A stretch of 64,000 nt of DNA, from positions 186,001-250,000 of the forward strand of contig JAWKHI010000005.1 of assembly GCA_041394885.1 (NCBI GenBank), in the 5' to 3' direction. The notes below the pieces were generated by a model. The model was not told the DNA's origin, searched no databases, and saw only the letters and a program-made list of their open reading frames with translations. Position numbers and translations under genes: made by a program. Below, piece by piece: positions 42,148 to 50,364 of this stretch; the first letter of the stretch is position 1; every line of letters begins with the position of its first letter. The stretch comes from DSOI01 sp041394885. GTDB lineage: Bacteria; Acidobacteriota; Terriglobia; Bryobacterales; Bryobacteraceae.

Positions 42148-42366
42148 GTGAAGGTTGTCGAGTGGTCCGGCGAGGACCAGGGTTTCGTTGGAAGTTGCCC
42201 GGGATTGCTGTATGGCGGTTGCCACGGCGACCACGAGTTGGCCGTTTTCGAACAGTTGTGCGCGGCCGTCGACGAAGCCATTGATCTCTACAAGCGGGAT
42301 GGCAAGCCGCTGCCTCCTCCCACCAGCGGACGGGACTACGCCACCAAAATGCTGAGCTTGGCGTAG
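42148..42366 (+). CDS. hicB: HicB-family antitoxin
   Basis: The 72-residue protein starts at GTG 42148 and has the partial RNase H fold of HicB: VVEWSGEDQGFVGSCPGLLYGGCHGD, then AVDEAIDLYKRDGKPLPPPTSGRDY. It would bind and neutralise HicA. There is no separate DNA-binding domain, as is usual for this short type. The gene follows hicA on the same strand. It appears intact although the toxin looks shortened. Confidence 0.87.
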   Translation: MKVVEWSGEDQGFVGSCPGLLYGGCHGDHELAVFEQLCAAVDEAIDLYKRDGKPLPPPTSGRDYATKMLSLA

Positions 42367-42370
42367 GTCC

Positions 42371-42395
42371 ACCAGTTGGCTTCCGGCCAACTGGT
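42371..42395 (+). terminator. Perfect hairpin downstream of hicB
   Basis: ACCAGTTGGC and GCCAACTGGT form a 10-bp stem with a TTCCG loop, five bases after the hicB stop. No long T run follows, so termination is possible but not certain; it could serve both convergent genes. Confidence 0.4.
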
Positions 42396-42444
42396 TGTTC
42401 CGGATACTCGCCAAAGCAAAAGCCCGCCCCACCGCAAGCCCACC

Positions 42445-44382
42445 TTAGGACCCCTCCTCCACCTCCGCCGTCACCGTCTCCCATTCCCCCGTCAACGCAT
42501 CGATCCGCCGTCGCGCTTCCTCGATCGCCGTCGCCAGCCGCTGCGATTCCTCCGCGCTCACATACACCGCCAGTTCCCGCTCCTTGCTCGCGATCCCCGA
42601 TTCCAGCTTCCCGATCTCGTCCTCGAGCGACTTCTGGCGCTCCTGCAGCTTTTTCAGCTTGAGCGGATTCACCCGCGCCTTCTTGTCGTTCGGCGTTCCA
42701 TCCCGGTTGGGTACGTCGGCCAGCGTCGGTGCTGCCGGCGCGGCTCCGTTCCCCGCCAGATCCAGCGACAGGGGCCGCCCGCTCAACCGCCACAAATAGT
42801 CTTCGTAGTTGCCCGGGTAAACCCGCACTTCCCCATCGGCCACCTCGAACACACGCGTCGCCAGCCGATCCAGAAAGTACCGGTCGTGCGACACGAACAC
42901 CACCGTCCCCGTGTATTCCTGTAGCGCCTCCAGCAGCACGTCTTTCGCCCGCATGTCCAGGTGGTTGGTCGGCTCGTCCAGCAGCAGGAAGTTCGCCGGC
43001 TGCAGCAGCAGCCGCGCCAGCGCGTACCGGTTGCGCTCCCCGCCCGATAGTACGCCCATCTTCTTGTGGACGTCGTCCTCGGAAAACAGAAAGCACCCCA
43101 GCAGGTTCCGCAGCTCCGTCACCGTGCGATTGTTGGCCACCGAAGAGATATCGTCGATCAGCGATGCGGTTGGGTCCAACTCCTTGTATTGATCCTGCGC
43201 GAAGTATTCCAGAATCACGTTGTGCCCAAGCGTGTACTGCCCTGCCGTCACCGGCTCCACGCCCGCCAGCAGCTTGATCAGCGTCGATTTCCCCGCGCCG
43301 TTGTGGCCCACCAGCGAAATCTTGTCCCCCCGCTCGATGCTGAACTCCGCGCCGGAAAATACGTTCTTTGCCCCGTAGCTCTTCGCCACTCCGCGGAACT
43401 CCGCCACCACACGGCCGCTTTGTTTGGGTGACGGGAACGAAAAGTGGATCGTCTTCTCCTCCGGCGGTGGCGCCTCGGCGCGCTCCATGCGCTCCAGTTC
43501 CTTGATCCGGCTCTGCACTTGTTTCGCCTTTGTCGCCTGATACCGGAACCGGCTGATGAACGCCTCCAGTTGCTCGATCTTCCCCTGCTGGTTGATGTAC
43601 GCCGCCGTGATCTGTGCAATGCGGTCCGTTTTCTGCTGCAGGTACTTCTCGTAGTTTCCCGGGTAGAAGTGGACCCGCCGGTTCCAGATCTCGATGATCT
43701 TGTTCACCGTCACGTCCAGAAAGTAGCGGTCATGCGAGATCAGGATGAACGCATGCGGATACTCGAGCAGGTACTCTTCCAGCCAGTTGCGTGCCTCCAG
43801 ATCCAGGTGGTTGGTCGGCTCGTCCATTAACAGCAGATCCGGCTGCTCCAACAGCAGCTTCGCCAGCGCGATCCGCATCTGCCACCCGCCTGAAAATTCC
43901 TGCGTCGGCCGATGCCAATCGTCGGCCGGAAATTGCAGGCCCGCCAGCACCGTCCCCACCTTCGCCTCGAGCGAGTATCCATCGTGCGTCGCGAAATGGC
44001 TCTGCAGATGGTGGAACCGGTCCGCGATGTCGTCGTACTCGCGCGACTGCGGATCGATCTCGCCCATCTTGTGCGCCAGATCCTCCATCTCGCGCTCCAT
44101 GTCCCGCAGCTTGTCGAACACCGACAGGCACTCCTGAAACACTGTCCGCCCGCTGAGTTGCAGCCCCTCCTGCGGCAGGTAGCCGACGGAGATCCCCTTC
44201 GCCCTGTTCACAACTCCCGACTCCAGCGTTTCGATCCCCGCCAGAATCTTCAGGAGCGTGGATTTGCCCGTGCCGTTGCCGCCCACGATGCCCACGTGGT
44301 CCTGCGGCGTGATCAGCCAGTCCAGGCCTTCGAACAAAGTCTTTGTGGCGAAAAACTTCCCGCCGTTTGCGATTTGAATCAT
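42445..44382 (-). CDS. ABC-F family ATP-binding protein
   Basis: The 645-residue protein has two ABC ATPase domains and no membrane part. The first has Walker A GGNGTGKST, signature FSGGWQMR and Walker B LLLMDEPTNHLDL. The second has GHNGAGKST, LSGGERNRYALA and LLLDEPTNHLDM. The linker of about 80 residues has SRFRYQATKAKQVQSRIKEL, and the C-terminus is a coiled coil (LKKLQERQKSLEDEIGKLES), as in Uup. ABC-F proteins act on the ribosome to relieve stalls or give antibiotic protection. The exact subfamily is not certain. Confidence 0.9.
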   Translation of the reverse strand: MIQIANGGKFFATKTLFEGLDWLITPQDHVGIVGGNGTGKSTLLKILAGIETLESGVVNRAKGISVGYLPQEGLQLSGRTVFQECLSVFDKLRDMEREMEDLAHKMGEIDPQSREYDDIADRFHHLQSHFATHDGYSLEAKVGTVLAGLQFPADDWHRPTQEFSGGWQMRIALAKLLLEQPDLLLMDEPTNHLDLEARNWLEEYLLEYPHAFILISHDRYFLDVTVNKIIEIWNRRVHFYPGNYEKYLQQKTDRIAQITAAYINQQGKIEQLEAFISRFRYQATKAKQVQSRIKELERMERAEAPPPEEKTIHFSFPSPKQSGRVVAEFRGVAKSYGAKNVFSGAEFSIERGDKISLVGHNGAGKSTLIKLLAGVEPVTAGQYTLGHNVILEYFAQDQYKELDPTASLIDDISSVANNRTVTELRNLLGCFLFSEDDVHKKMGVLSGGERNRYALARLLLQPANFLLLDEPTNHLDMRAKDVLLEALQEYTGTVVFVSHDRYFLDRLATRVFEVADGEVRVYPGNYEDYLWRLSGRPLSLDLAGNGAAPAAPTLADVPNRDGTPNDKKARVNPLKLKKLQERQKSLEDEIGKLESGIASKERELAVYVSAEESQRLATAIEEARRRIDALTGEWETVTAEVEEGS

Positions 44383-44385
44383 GGA

Positions 44386-45987
44386 TTATTGATTGCCGCT
44401 CCGGCTTCCCTGGCGAATCGCCCGGCCCCCGGACGCCCCCGTCCACTCGCCGTCCTGTATGGCTAATACCCCGTTCACGATCACCGTGTCGAATCCCTCC
44501 GTGTATTGGTGCGGCTGCTGATAGCTCGCTTTGTCCTGGATCCGCGCCGGGTCAAATACCACCACGTCAGCCGCGTAGCCCACCCGCAGCAGCCCCCGGT
44601 CGGTCAGCCGAAACGTGCGCGCCGGCAGCGACGTCATCCGTCGCACCGCATCTTCGAGCGTCAGTGTCCCCCGGTTGCGCACGAACTCCGCCAGTACCCG
44701 CGCGTTGGTTCCGTAGCTGCGCGGATGCGGCATCCCTACCCCGAACTCCCGCACCCCGCCGTCGCTCGCTACCGCTGTGTTGGGATAGCGCATGATCCGT
44801 TCCACGTCCTCCATCGACATCGAGTGATACACCATGCTCGGCATCGCCACTTCGATCAATTCCAAAATCGTCTCGATCTCGTTTTCCACCGATTTCGCCC
44901 GCCCGCGCGCGGCGTTGATTTCCGAAATCGTCTTTCCCTCGATGGACCGGTCCTTTTCAAAACCCGCCACCGTCGCGTACGAGTAGTCCGGCTGCCCGCG
45001 CTCCGCCAGTGACTCCGCCATCTCCCTGCGAATCCGCGCCCGCGTTTCCGGTGTCCGCAAACGCTCCAGGATCGCGTCCCGCCCATCGGCCAGCGCCCAG
45101 TTGGGCAGCGTGATCCCGAGGTTGGTTGACGAATGATCGTACGGATACTGGTCCACCACCACGTCCACACCCAGTCGCCTGTATTTCTCCACCAGCGCCA
45201 GCGATTCCGAGCTCGATCCCCACAGCCGCCGGTTGTCGATCTTGAAGTGCGAGATCTGCACCGGCATGTTGTTCGCCCGTCCCACCTCCACCGCCTCGTC
45301 GATCGCCTGACGGATACTCGACCCCTCGTCCCGCATATGGCTCGCATACACCCCGCCATGCGCCGCCGCCGCGTTGGCCAGCGCCACCACCTCCGCCGTG
45401 TCCGAATACGCGCCCGGAATGTAGATCAGCCCGGTTGAAAATCCCGTCGCCCCCTCCCGCATGGCCTCATCCACCAGAGCCCGCATCGCCGTGATCTCTT
45501 CCGGCGTCGCCTTGCGGTTCACCCGGCCCATCACTTCGTTGCGTACCGAGTTGTGCCCGATCAGCGTCGCCACGTTGATGCCCAGCCCCGCCGCTTCCAA
45601 CTCATCGAACCACTCGCCGACTTTTACCTTTGACCCGCCGCAGTTGCCCGTCACCACCGTCGTCACGCCGTCGCGAAGAAAATTGTCCCCCCGCGGAACC
45701 TTCTCCACCGCGCCCTCGATGTGCGTGTGCACGTCGATGAATCCAGGCGCCGCGATCCGCCCTCCCGCATCGATGGTTCGCGCCGCTGTCCCGTCCACTT
45801 TGCCGATCGCCTTGACCCGCCCGCCCGCGATCCCGATATCGGCTCGATACCACGGATTCCCCGTCCCATCCACCACCCGCGCGTTACGGATCACGATGTC
45901 GAAATCGGCCGCTGGCATCGCCATCGCGATAAGCCCAATAGCCGCTACAGCGGACACACGGCGATTTCGTCCAGCGAAACGAGTCAT
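44386..45987 (-). CDS. Secreted D-aminoacylase-type amidohydrolase
   Basis: The 533-residue protein has a leader (RRVSAVAAIGLIAMAMPAAD) and the N-acyl-D-amino-acid deacylase pattern. DIVIRNARVVDGTGNPWYRAD is followed by the metal motif FIDVHTHIEG, TTVVTGNCGG, ASHMRDEGSS and QISHFKIDN. VASDGGVREFG carries the late Asp, and MTSLPARTFRLTDRG follows. It would hydrolyse N-acylated D-amino acids or related amides outside the cytoplasm. It ends three bases before the ABC-F start, on the same strand. Confidence 0.87.
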   Translation of the reverse strand: MTRFAGRNRRVSAVAAIGLIAMAMPAADFDIVIRNARVVDGTGNPWYRADIGIAGGRVKAIGKVDGTAARTIDAGGRIAAPGFIDVHTHIEGAVEKVPRGDNFLRDGVTTVVTGNCGGSKVKVGEWFDELEAAGLGINVATLIGHNSVRNEVMGRVNRKATPEEITAMRALVDEAMREGATGFSTGLIYIPGAYSDTAEVVALANAAAAHGGVYASHMRDEGSSIRQAIDEAVEVGRANNMPVQISHFKIDNRRLWGSSSESLALVEKYRRLGVDVVVDQYPYDHSSTNLGITLPNWALADGRDAILERLRTPETRARIRREMAESLAERGQPDYSYATVAGFEKDRSIEGKTISEINAARGRAKSVENEIETILELIEVAMPSMVYHSMSMEDVERIMRYPNTAVASDGGVREFGVGMPHPRSYGTNARVLAEFVRNRGTLTLEDAVRRMTSLPARTFRLTDRGLLRVGYAADVVVFDPARIQDKASYQQPHQYTEGFDTVIVNGVLAIQDGEWTGASGGRAIRQGSRSGNQ

Positions 45988-46019
45988 TTTTCTATTGTCG
46001 TGGGTTTCCGCGCGCCTTG

Positions 46020-48026
46020 CTACCGCAATTGCAGATCCGCCCGCCGCAGTGAGAAATGATCCTCACCCGATGACACCAGATACAGCGTCCGCCCGTCCTC
46101 GCTCATCCACTTCGTCGGAAAATTCGAACTCTCACCCGGACCCACATCCCACCGCTCCGTGAAGAACGCCGTCGTCCACGGGCCCCATGGCTCCGGCGCG
46201 TCGTACACCCCGAATCCTCCCTGAAATCGCGGCGCCTCCCCGGGCAGAATCTGCGTCAGGATGTACCGCTTCAATCCCGCGTTGTAGCTCACCTGCGTGC
46301 GATAACAAAGATACGGCGCGTTCTCGAACACCGCGCCCCGTTTCTCGATGTCGGCGGACCATTGTGGCTGTCCCGCGGAATCCACCCTCTCGAAGAATTC
46401 CCACGCCGCGCGCTCCCGCATCCGATCCGCCGGAGCCCGAGCCAGAATCATCCGGCTCGATGGCAGGTACGCCGTGTCCGCATCGGTCGAATAGACGTAA
46501 ACATACCCATCGCGTGCCCCCGCGTAGTTCCGCCCAAAGTTGAGAAACGTCGGATGGCCGAAGCTCGTCGTGAATTTCCAGTCGCTCCAGGTCCACGTCT
46601 TCGCATGGTCGCTGGACCACGCCAGTTGCGCATTCCCCGCATTGCGCACCAACATCCAAAGGACCCCCTTCACCATCAGAAGACCGCTGGCCTTTTTCCC
46701 ATTCGCGCCGGACCCCTTGTTTTCCCCGCTTGCCGAGCGGATGTTGATCCCCTCGAACGATCCCGGCGCTCCCACCAGCTTCGCGAATCCCAACCCGAGC
46801 TTCTCCTTCAACAACGGCTCGAATCCATACCCGTCTCCGTACGCCGTATAGATCGCGTCATCGTCACCCCACGTCGTCGGCCAGTTGTCGCTCCCCGCCG
46901 CTCGCCGCACGATCGTATCGGCCGGCGCCCACCGGATTGTCTCAATCACCGGACTCGGCGGATAGGGCGGCTTTGGATTCCGCGGCCGGTCCCGCACCGA
47001 TTCCACAATCGGCCGCAAGAATGGCTCCAGCCGCGAGAACACCGCATGTTCTCCCCACCCCTCGCCCGCCCGCGCCACCACCAGGTCCAGGCTCGGAATC
47101 ACCACGATCAGGCTGTCGTAAAGGCCCCAGGACCAGAATGCATCGCTCGGTACTCCCGCGAGCGACCCATCGTTGTTGTTCCACCACAGCAACCCATAAT
47201 GCCGCGCCGCGTTCGGATAGTCTTCCGCCCGCATCACCGGCACGTCCTCGAACCCCAGCGTCACCGAGCGCGCCATCCGCACGAACGAAGCTGGCAGGAT
47301 TTGCTTTCCCCCGAACCTCCCCTCCCGCAGATACAGCAGCCCGATCCGCGCCATCGCGTCCACGTTGGCATGCACCCCGGACCCGAATTCCCGCCGCGCA
47401 ATCCCGTCGATCAGCGCTGGCCGGTACGCGTTCTTCCGCCACGCCAGATCCTCGTGCGTGATTCCCAGCGGCGTAAACACCCGCTCGAACAACAACTCCT
47501 CCATATCGCGCCGGTACGCGAGCGTCAGGCATTCCGCCAGCCAGTTCGGTCCCCCGTCGCTGTATGCCCACTGCGTCCCTGGTGCGAACAGCAGCGGTTG
47601 ATAGTCGCCTTTTTTGTCGAACCCTGCCGTTTGCGTCGCCAGGTGCTGCACCGTGATGCGCGGCAGCCAACCCGTATCCGCGTTCGATTCCGGAGGCACG
47701 CCGAATTGTGGATGCAAATCCACCGCACGATCCTCCAGCCGGATCTTGGCGTCCAGCAAAGCCAATCCCAGCGCTGTCACCCCGATGGACTTCGTCGTCG
47801 ACTTCAGATCGTACCGCTGCTTCGGGTCCCCCCACGCATACACCAGACGTCCTCGCCGGATCACGTATCCGGACCCTTTCACCCTCATCGCGAAATCGCG
47901 AGCCGCCTCGAGCCCCTTCGCATCCATCCCCGCTTCTTCCGGACGGCTCCGCGGCCACGGGCCCGGCAGCGCGGCGACGAGCGATGCCGTCAATGCCGCC
48001 CCTGCGACGATGAGCCGGAGTCTCAT
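46020..48026 (-). CDS. Secreted beta-lactamase-family serine hydrolase with C-terminal beta-propeller-like domain
   Basis: The 668-residue protein has a signal peptide to about residue 22 and a class C beta-lactamase-type domain to about 360. The SxxK is STTK (Ser76-Lys79), the second motif is YSDGG (Asp where many have Asn), and HYGLLWWNN is typical of the serine hydrolase group. Residues about 370-668 are rich in Trp and Tyr with SSDHAKTWTWSDWKF and SSRMILARAP. They resemble DUF4185 or glycosidase-like propeller blades. The fusion suggests an exported esterase or peptidase with a carbohydrate-related module. Confidence 0.8.
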   Translation of the reverse strand: MRLRLIVAGAALTASLVAALPGPWPRSRPEEAGMDAKGLEAARDFAMRVKGSGYVIRRGRLVYAWGDPKQRYDLKSTTKSIGVTALGLALLDAKIRLEDRAVDLHPQFGVPPESNADTGWLPRITVQHLATQTAGFDKKGDYQPLLFAPGTQWAYSDGGPNWLAECLTLAYRRDMEELLFERVFTPLGITHEDLAWRKNAYRPALIDGIARREFGSGVHANVDAMARIGLLYLREGRFGGKQILPASFVRMARSVTLGFEDVPVMRAEDYPNAARHYGLLWWNNNDGSLAGVPSDAFWSWGLYDSLIVVIPSLDLVVARAGEGWGEHAVFSRLEPFLRPIVESVRDRPRNPKPPYPPSPVIETIRWAPADTIVRRAAGSDNWPTTWGDDDAIYTAYGDGYGFEPLLKEKLGLGFAKLVGAPGSFEGINIRSASGENKGSGANGKKASGLLMVKGVLWMLVRNAGNAQLAWSSDHAKTWTWSDWKFTTSFGHPTFLNFGRNYAGARDGYVYVYSTDADTAYLPSSRMILARAPADRMRERAAWEFFERVDSAGQPQWSADIEKRGAVFENAPYLCYRTQVSYNAGLKRYILTQILPGEAPRFQGGFGVYDAPEPWGPWTTAFFTERWDVGPGESSNFPTKWMSEDGRTLYLVSSGEDHFSLRRADLQLR

Positions 48027-48047
48027 TCCCCTGCGAACGCCTCTCCC

Positions 48048-49358
48048 CTACTGCTTCCGCGTCCCCTGCTTCCGGCTCCCACGGCCAGGGCTCGCGAACC
48101 CATCCCACCGTGGATCCCCGCGCGCATCCGCCGGCATCTTGTCCCATGGCAGACGGCTCAGCCCGTTCAGGTCCCACACCACCCGGCCGTCACGCAGCGT
48201 AAGTTCGGCCACCAGCTTCTGGTTGCCGTCCATCCGCCCGCCGTTCTGATCCACAAAGCCGAACTTTCCCTTCTCGACGCGCAGCACCGCCACGTCCGCG
48301 ATCGCGCCGACGGAGAGATGACCCAACTCCTCGTGCTGGATCTCGCGCGCCGGATTCCACGTCGATCGCAGGATCACATCGTCCAGACTCATGCCGAGCG
48401 CCATGATCTTGCTCATCACGTTCAGCATGTCCTTCATGCCCGCATTCATGCTCCCGATGTGCAAATCCGTCGAAATCGAATTCGGATAGTAGCCTTCCTT
48501 GAATGCCTGTACCGCGGTCGCCCAAACGAAGCTGCCGCCGCCATGCCCCACGTCGAAGATGATGCCTCGCTTCTGCGCCGGAAGAATCGCCGGATTCACC
48601 CGCCCCTCCAGTAACTCGCCGCGCCCGCCCCCCGCGTAGCAGTGGGTGTAGATGTCGCCCGGCCGGAACTTGTCGTTCAATAATTGCGCCAGCGAACGCT
48701 CCGGATACGCGCGCCCGAAGTCCACCATGATCGGAATCTTCGCAATCTTCCCTGCCGCGATCGCTTGGTCCACTGGCTTCCATTCCGGACCGTTGAAATG
48801 CGCTGTCTTCACGCCCACGATCAGATCCTTGTGCTTCAACGCCATCTCCGCCGTCGGCTTGGCGTCCATATCGTCCATGTTCTGCTCGTAGCGCCCGCCT
48901 CGCATGCCGTTCCCCACGATGTTCAAAAACGCCAGCACGCGCGTGCGGGACCGGTCGATGATCCGGTCTTTGAAGTCCTCGAAATTCCGCCACCCGGAAC
49001 TGCCCGCGTCCACCACCGTCGTCACGCCCGTTCGATAGGTGAACGGATCCGGATACACGCTGTTGTCGCCCGCATACGACCCCCGCTCCCCGGTGCCCGC
49101 GTACACGTGCACGTGGATGTCGATCAGTCCCGGAGTCACGTACAGCCCGCTCACATTCACCGTCTTCACCGCCCGCGACGCGTCGATCGACCGCTCAATC
49201 GCCGCCACCTTCCCGTCCTTGATGCCCACATCCCGCACCGCGCTCAATCCGTTCTTGCCATCGATCACATGGCCGCCTTGCAACAGTAGGTCGAAGTCCT
49301 GCCCGTGCGCCGCCGCGCTCACCAGCATCAGGGTCGCAATACAGGTAATCGTTCGCAT
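48048..49358 (-). CDS. Secreted amidohydrolase/deacetylase-family metallohydrolase
   Basis: The 436-residue protein starts at ATG 49358 with GGAG eight bases upstream. A signal peptide (MRTITCIATLMLVSAAAHGQ) leads into FDLLLQGGHVIDGKNGLSAV. The metal site is seen as GLIDIHVHVYAG, VGVKTAHFNG (possible carbamylated Lys), GDIYTHCYAG, GIIFDVGHGGGSF and the late Asp in SISTDLH. This group is annotated amidohydrolase/deacetylase and relates to dihydroorotase-like enzymes. The substrate is unknown. It precedes the serine hydrolase by about 20 bp. Confidence 0.85.
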   Translation of the reverse strand: MRTITCIATLMLVSAAAHGQDFDLLLQGGHVIDGKNGLSAVRDVGIKDGKVAAIERSIDASRAVKTVNVSGLYVTPGLIDIHVHVYAGTGERGSYAGDNSVYPDPFTYRTGVTTVVDAGSSGWRNFEDFKDRIIDRSRTRVLAFLNIVGNGMRGGRYEQNMDDMDAKPTAEMALKHKDLIVGVKTAHFNGPEWKPVDQAIAAGKIAKIPIMVDFGRAYPERSLAQLLNDKFRPGDIYTHCYAGGGRGELLEGRVNPAILPAQKRGIIFDVGHGGGSFVWATAVQAFKEGYYPNSISTDLHIGSMNAGMKDMLNVMSKIMALGMSLDDVILRSTWNPAREIQHEELGHLSVGAIADVAVLRVEKGKFGFVDQNGGRMDGNQKLVAELTLRDGRVVWDLNGLSRLPWDKMPADARGDPRWDGFASPGRGSRKQGTRKQ

Positions 49359-49386
49359 AGTAACCACTCCAGTCCAGAAAGTAGCT

Positions 49387-50364
49387 TCAGTTGTTCCGGA
49401 ACGCCGCCGACGGAGCCTCCCAGGCTCCCGTGTACACCCGGATCTTCGGCTTCGCCGCGCGCAGGATCTCCACGCCTTTTTCCGTCACCGCCGTGCCCTT
49501 CAGATCCACCCACTCGAGCGAGGGAAACGCCGCCAGCACATGCATCGCATCGTCGTCCACCCGGTCGCACCCCTGCAGTTTCAGCCGCTCCAGTTTCGAG
49601 AATGCCTTCATCTGCTCCAGCCACCGCGCCGTTACGCTCATCGCGCTCACCGTCGCGAACCGCGTGCCCTCGATGCCCACGCCCAAGGACGTGCATCCGA
49701 ATCGCAGCTCCCGCAGTTCCTTCAATGTCAGCAGCGCCTCCAGTCCCTTGTCCGACATGCTGATCGTCCACACATTCGAATCCGTCCCCTGCCGTCCGCT
49801 CAAATCCAGATAGGTTAACCCCGGCAGTTGACGCATCGCCTGCAATCCCGCATCTCCCAACTCGTTCCCGCCGATCGTGAGCTCCTTCAGGTTGGGCAGC
49901 GACGCCAATCGGTCCAGACCCACATCGGTCACCATCGCCGACCCCGCGTTCAACGCCTCGATCGTCGTTATCCCCGAAATGTGCTCGAGCGACGTGTCGC
50001 TGATCTTGGTCCCGTGAACGTTCAGCCGCTTCAGCTTCTTCCAGCCCTTGATCGCCGCCAGCCCTTCATCGGTCACATACTCCGCGAAACGAAGATTCAG
50101 GTCCACAATCCCCGGCAGGTTCTTCAACTCCTGCATACCCTGATCGGTGATGTGTGTCAGCGAAAGGTCCAGATGCCTCAGTTCCGGATATTGCGCCAGC
50201 TTGCGCAGATCGGTGTCGGTGATCCAGGTCGCGTGCAGATCCACGCCGGTGATCTTCCCCGACGCGTCGCGCGTCACCGCGCCGCCTGCCTCTTCCACCC
50301 AACCGCCCCCCGATGAGGCGGCCAGTAACGGCAGCGGCAGCAAGATGAACCATGCTTTCGTCAC
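49387..50364 (-). CDS. Secreted leucine-rich-repeat protein
   Basis: The 325-residue protein starts at GTG 50364, which shares its G with the stop of the upstream LRR gene and has AAGGAG upstream. A signal peptide (AWFILLPLPLLAAS) is followed by about nine repeats of 23-25 residues of the type LRHLDLSLTHITDQGMQELKN. This is the cysteine-less RI-like/GALA-type LRR common in planctomycetes and acidobacteria. LRR solenoids bind proteins; no enzyme domain is seen. It is translationally coupled to the larger LRR gene. Confidence 0.84.
   Translation of the reverse strand: MTKAWFILLPLPLLAASSGGGWVEEAGGAVTRDASGKITGVDLHATWITDTDLRKLAQYPELRHLDLSLTHITDQGMQELKNLPGIVDLNLRFAEYVTDEGLAAIKGWKKLKRLNVHGTKISDTSLEHISGITTIEALNAGSAMVTDVGLDRLASLPNLKELTIGGNELGDAGLQAMRQLPGLTYLDLSGRQGTDSNVWTISMSDKGLEALLTLKELRELRFGCTSLGVGIEGTRFATVSAMSVTARWLEQMKAFSKLERLKLQGCDRVDDDAMHVLAAFPSLEWVDLKGTAVTEKGVEILRAAKPKIRVYTGAWEAPSAAFRNN

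Noticed and set aside
46362..48614. 750-residue Arg/Pro/His-rich frame opposite the serine hydrolase and amidohydrolase genes
   Set aside because: It spans two real genes, and its composition is typical of shadow frames.
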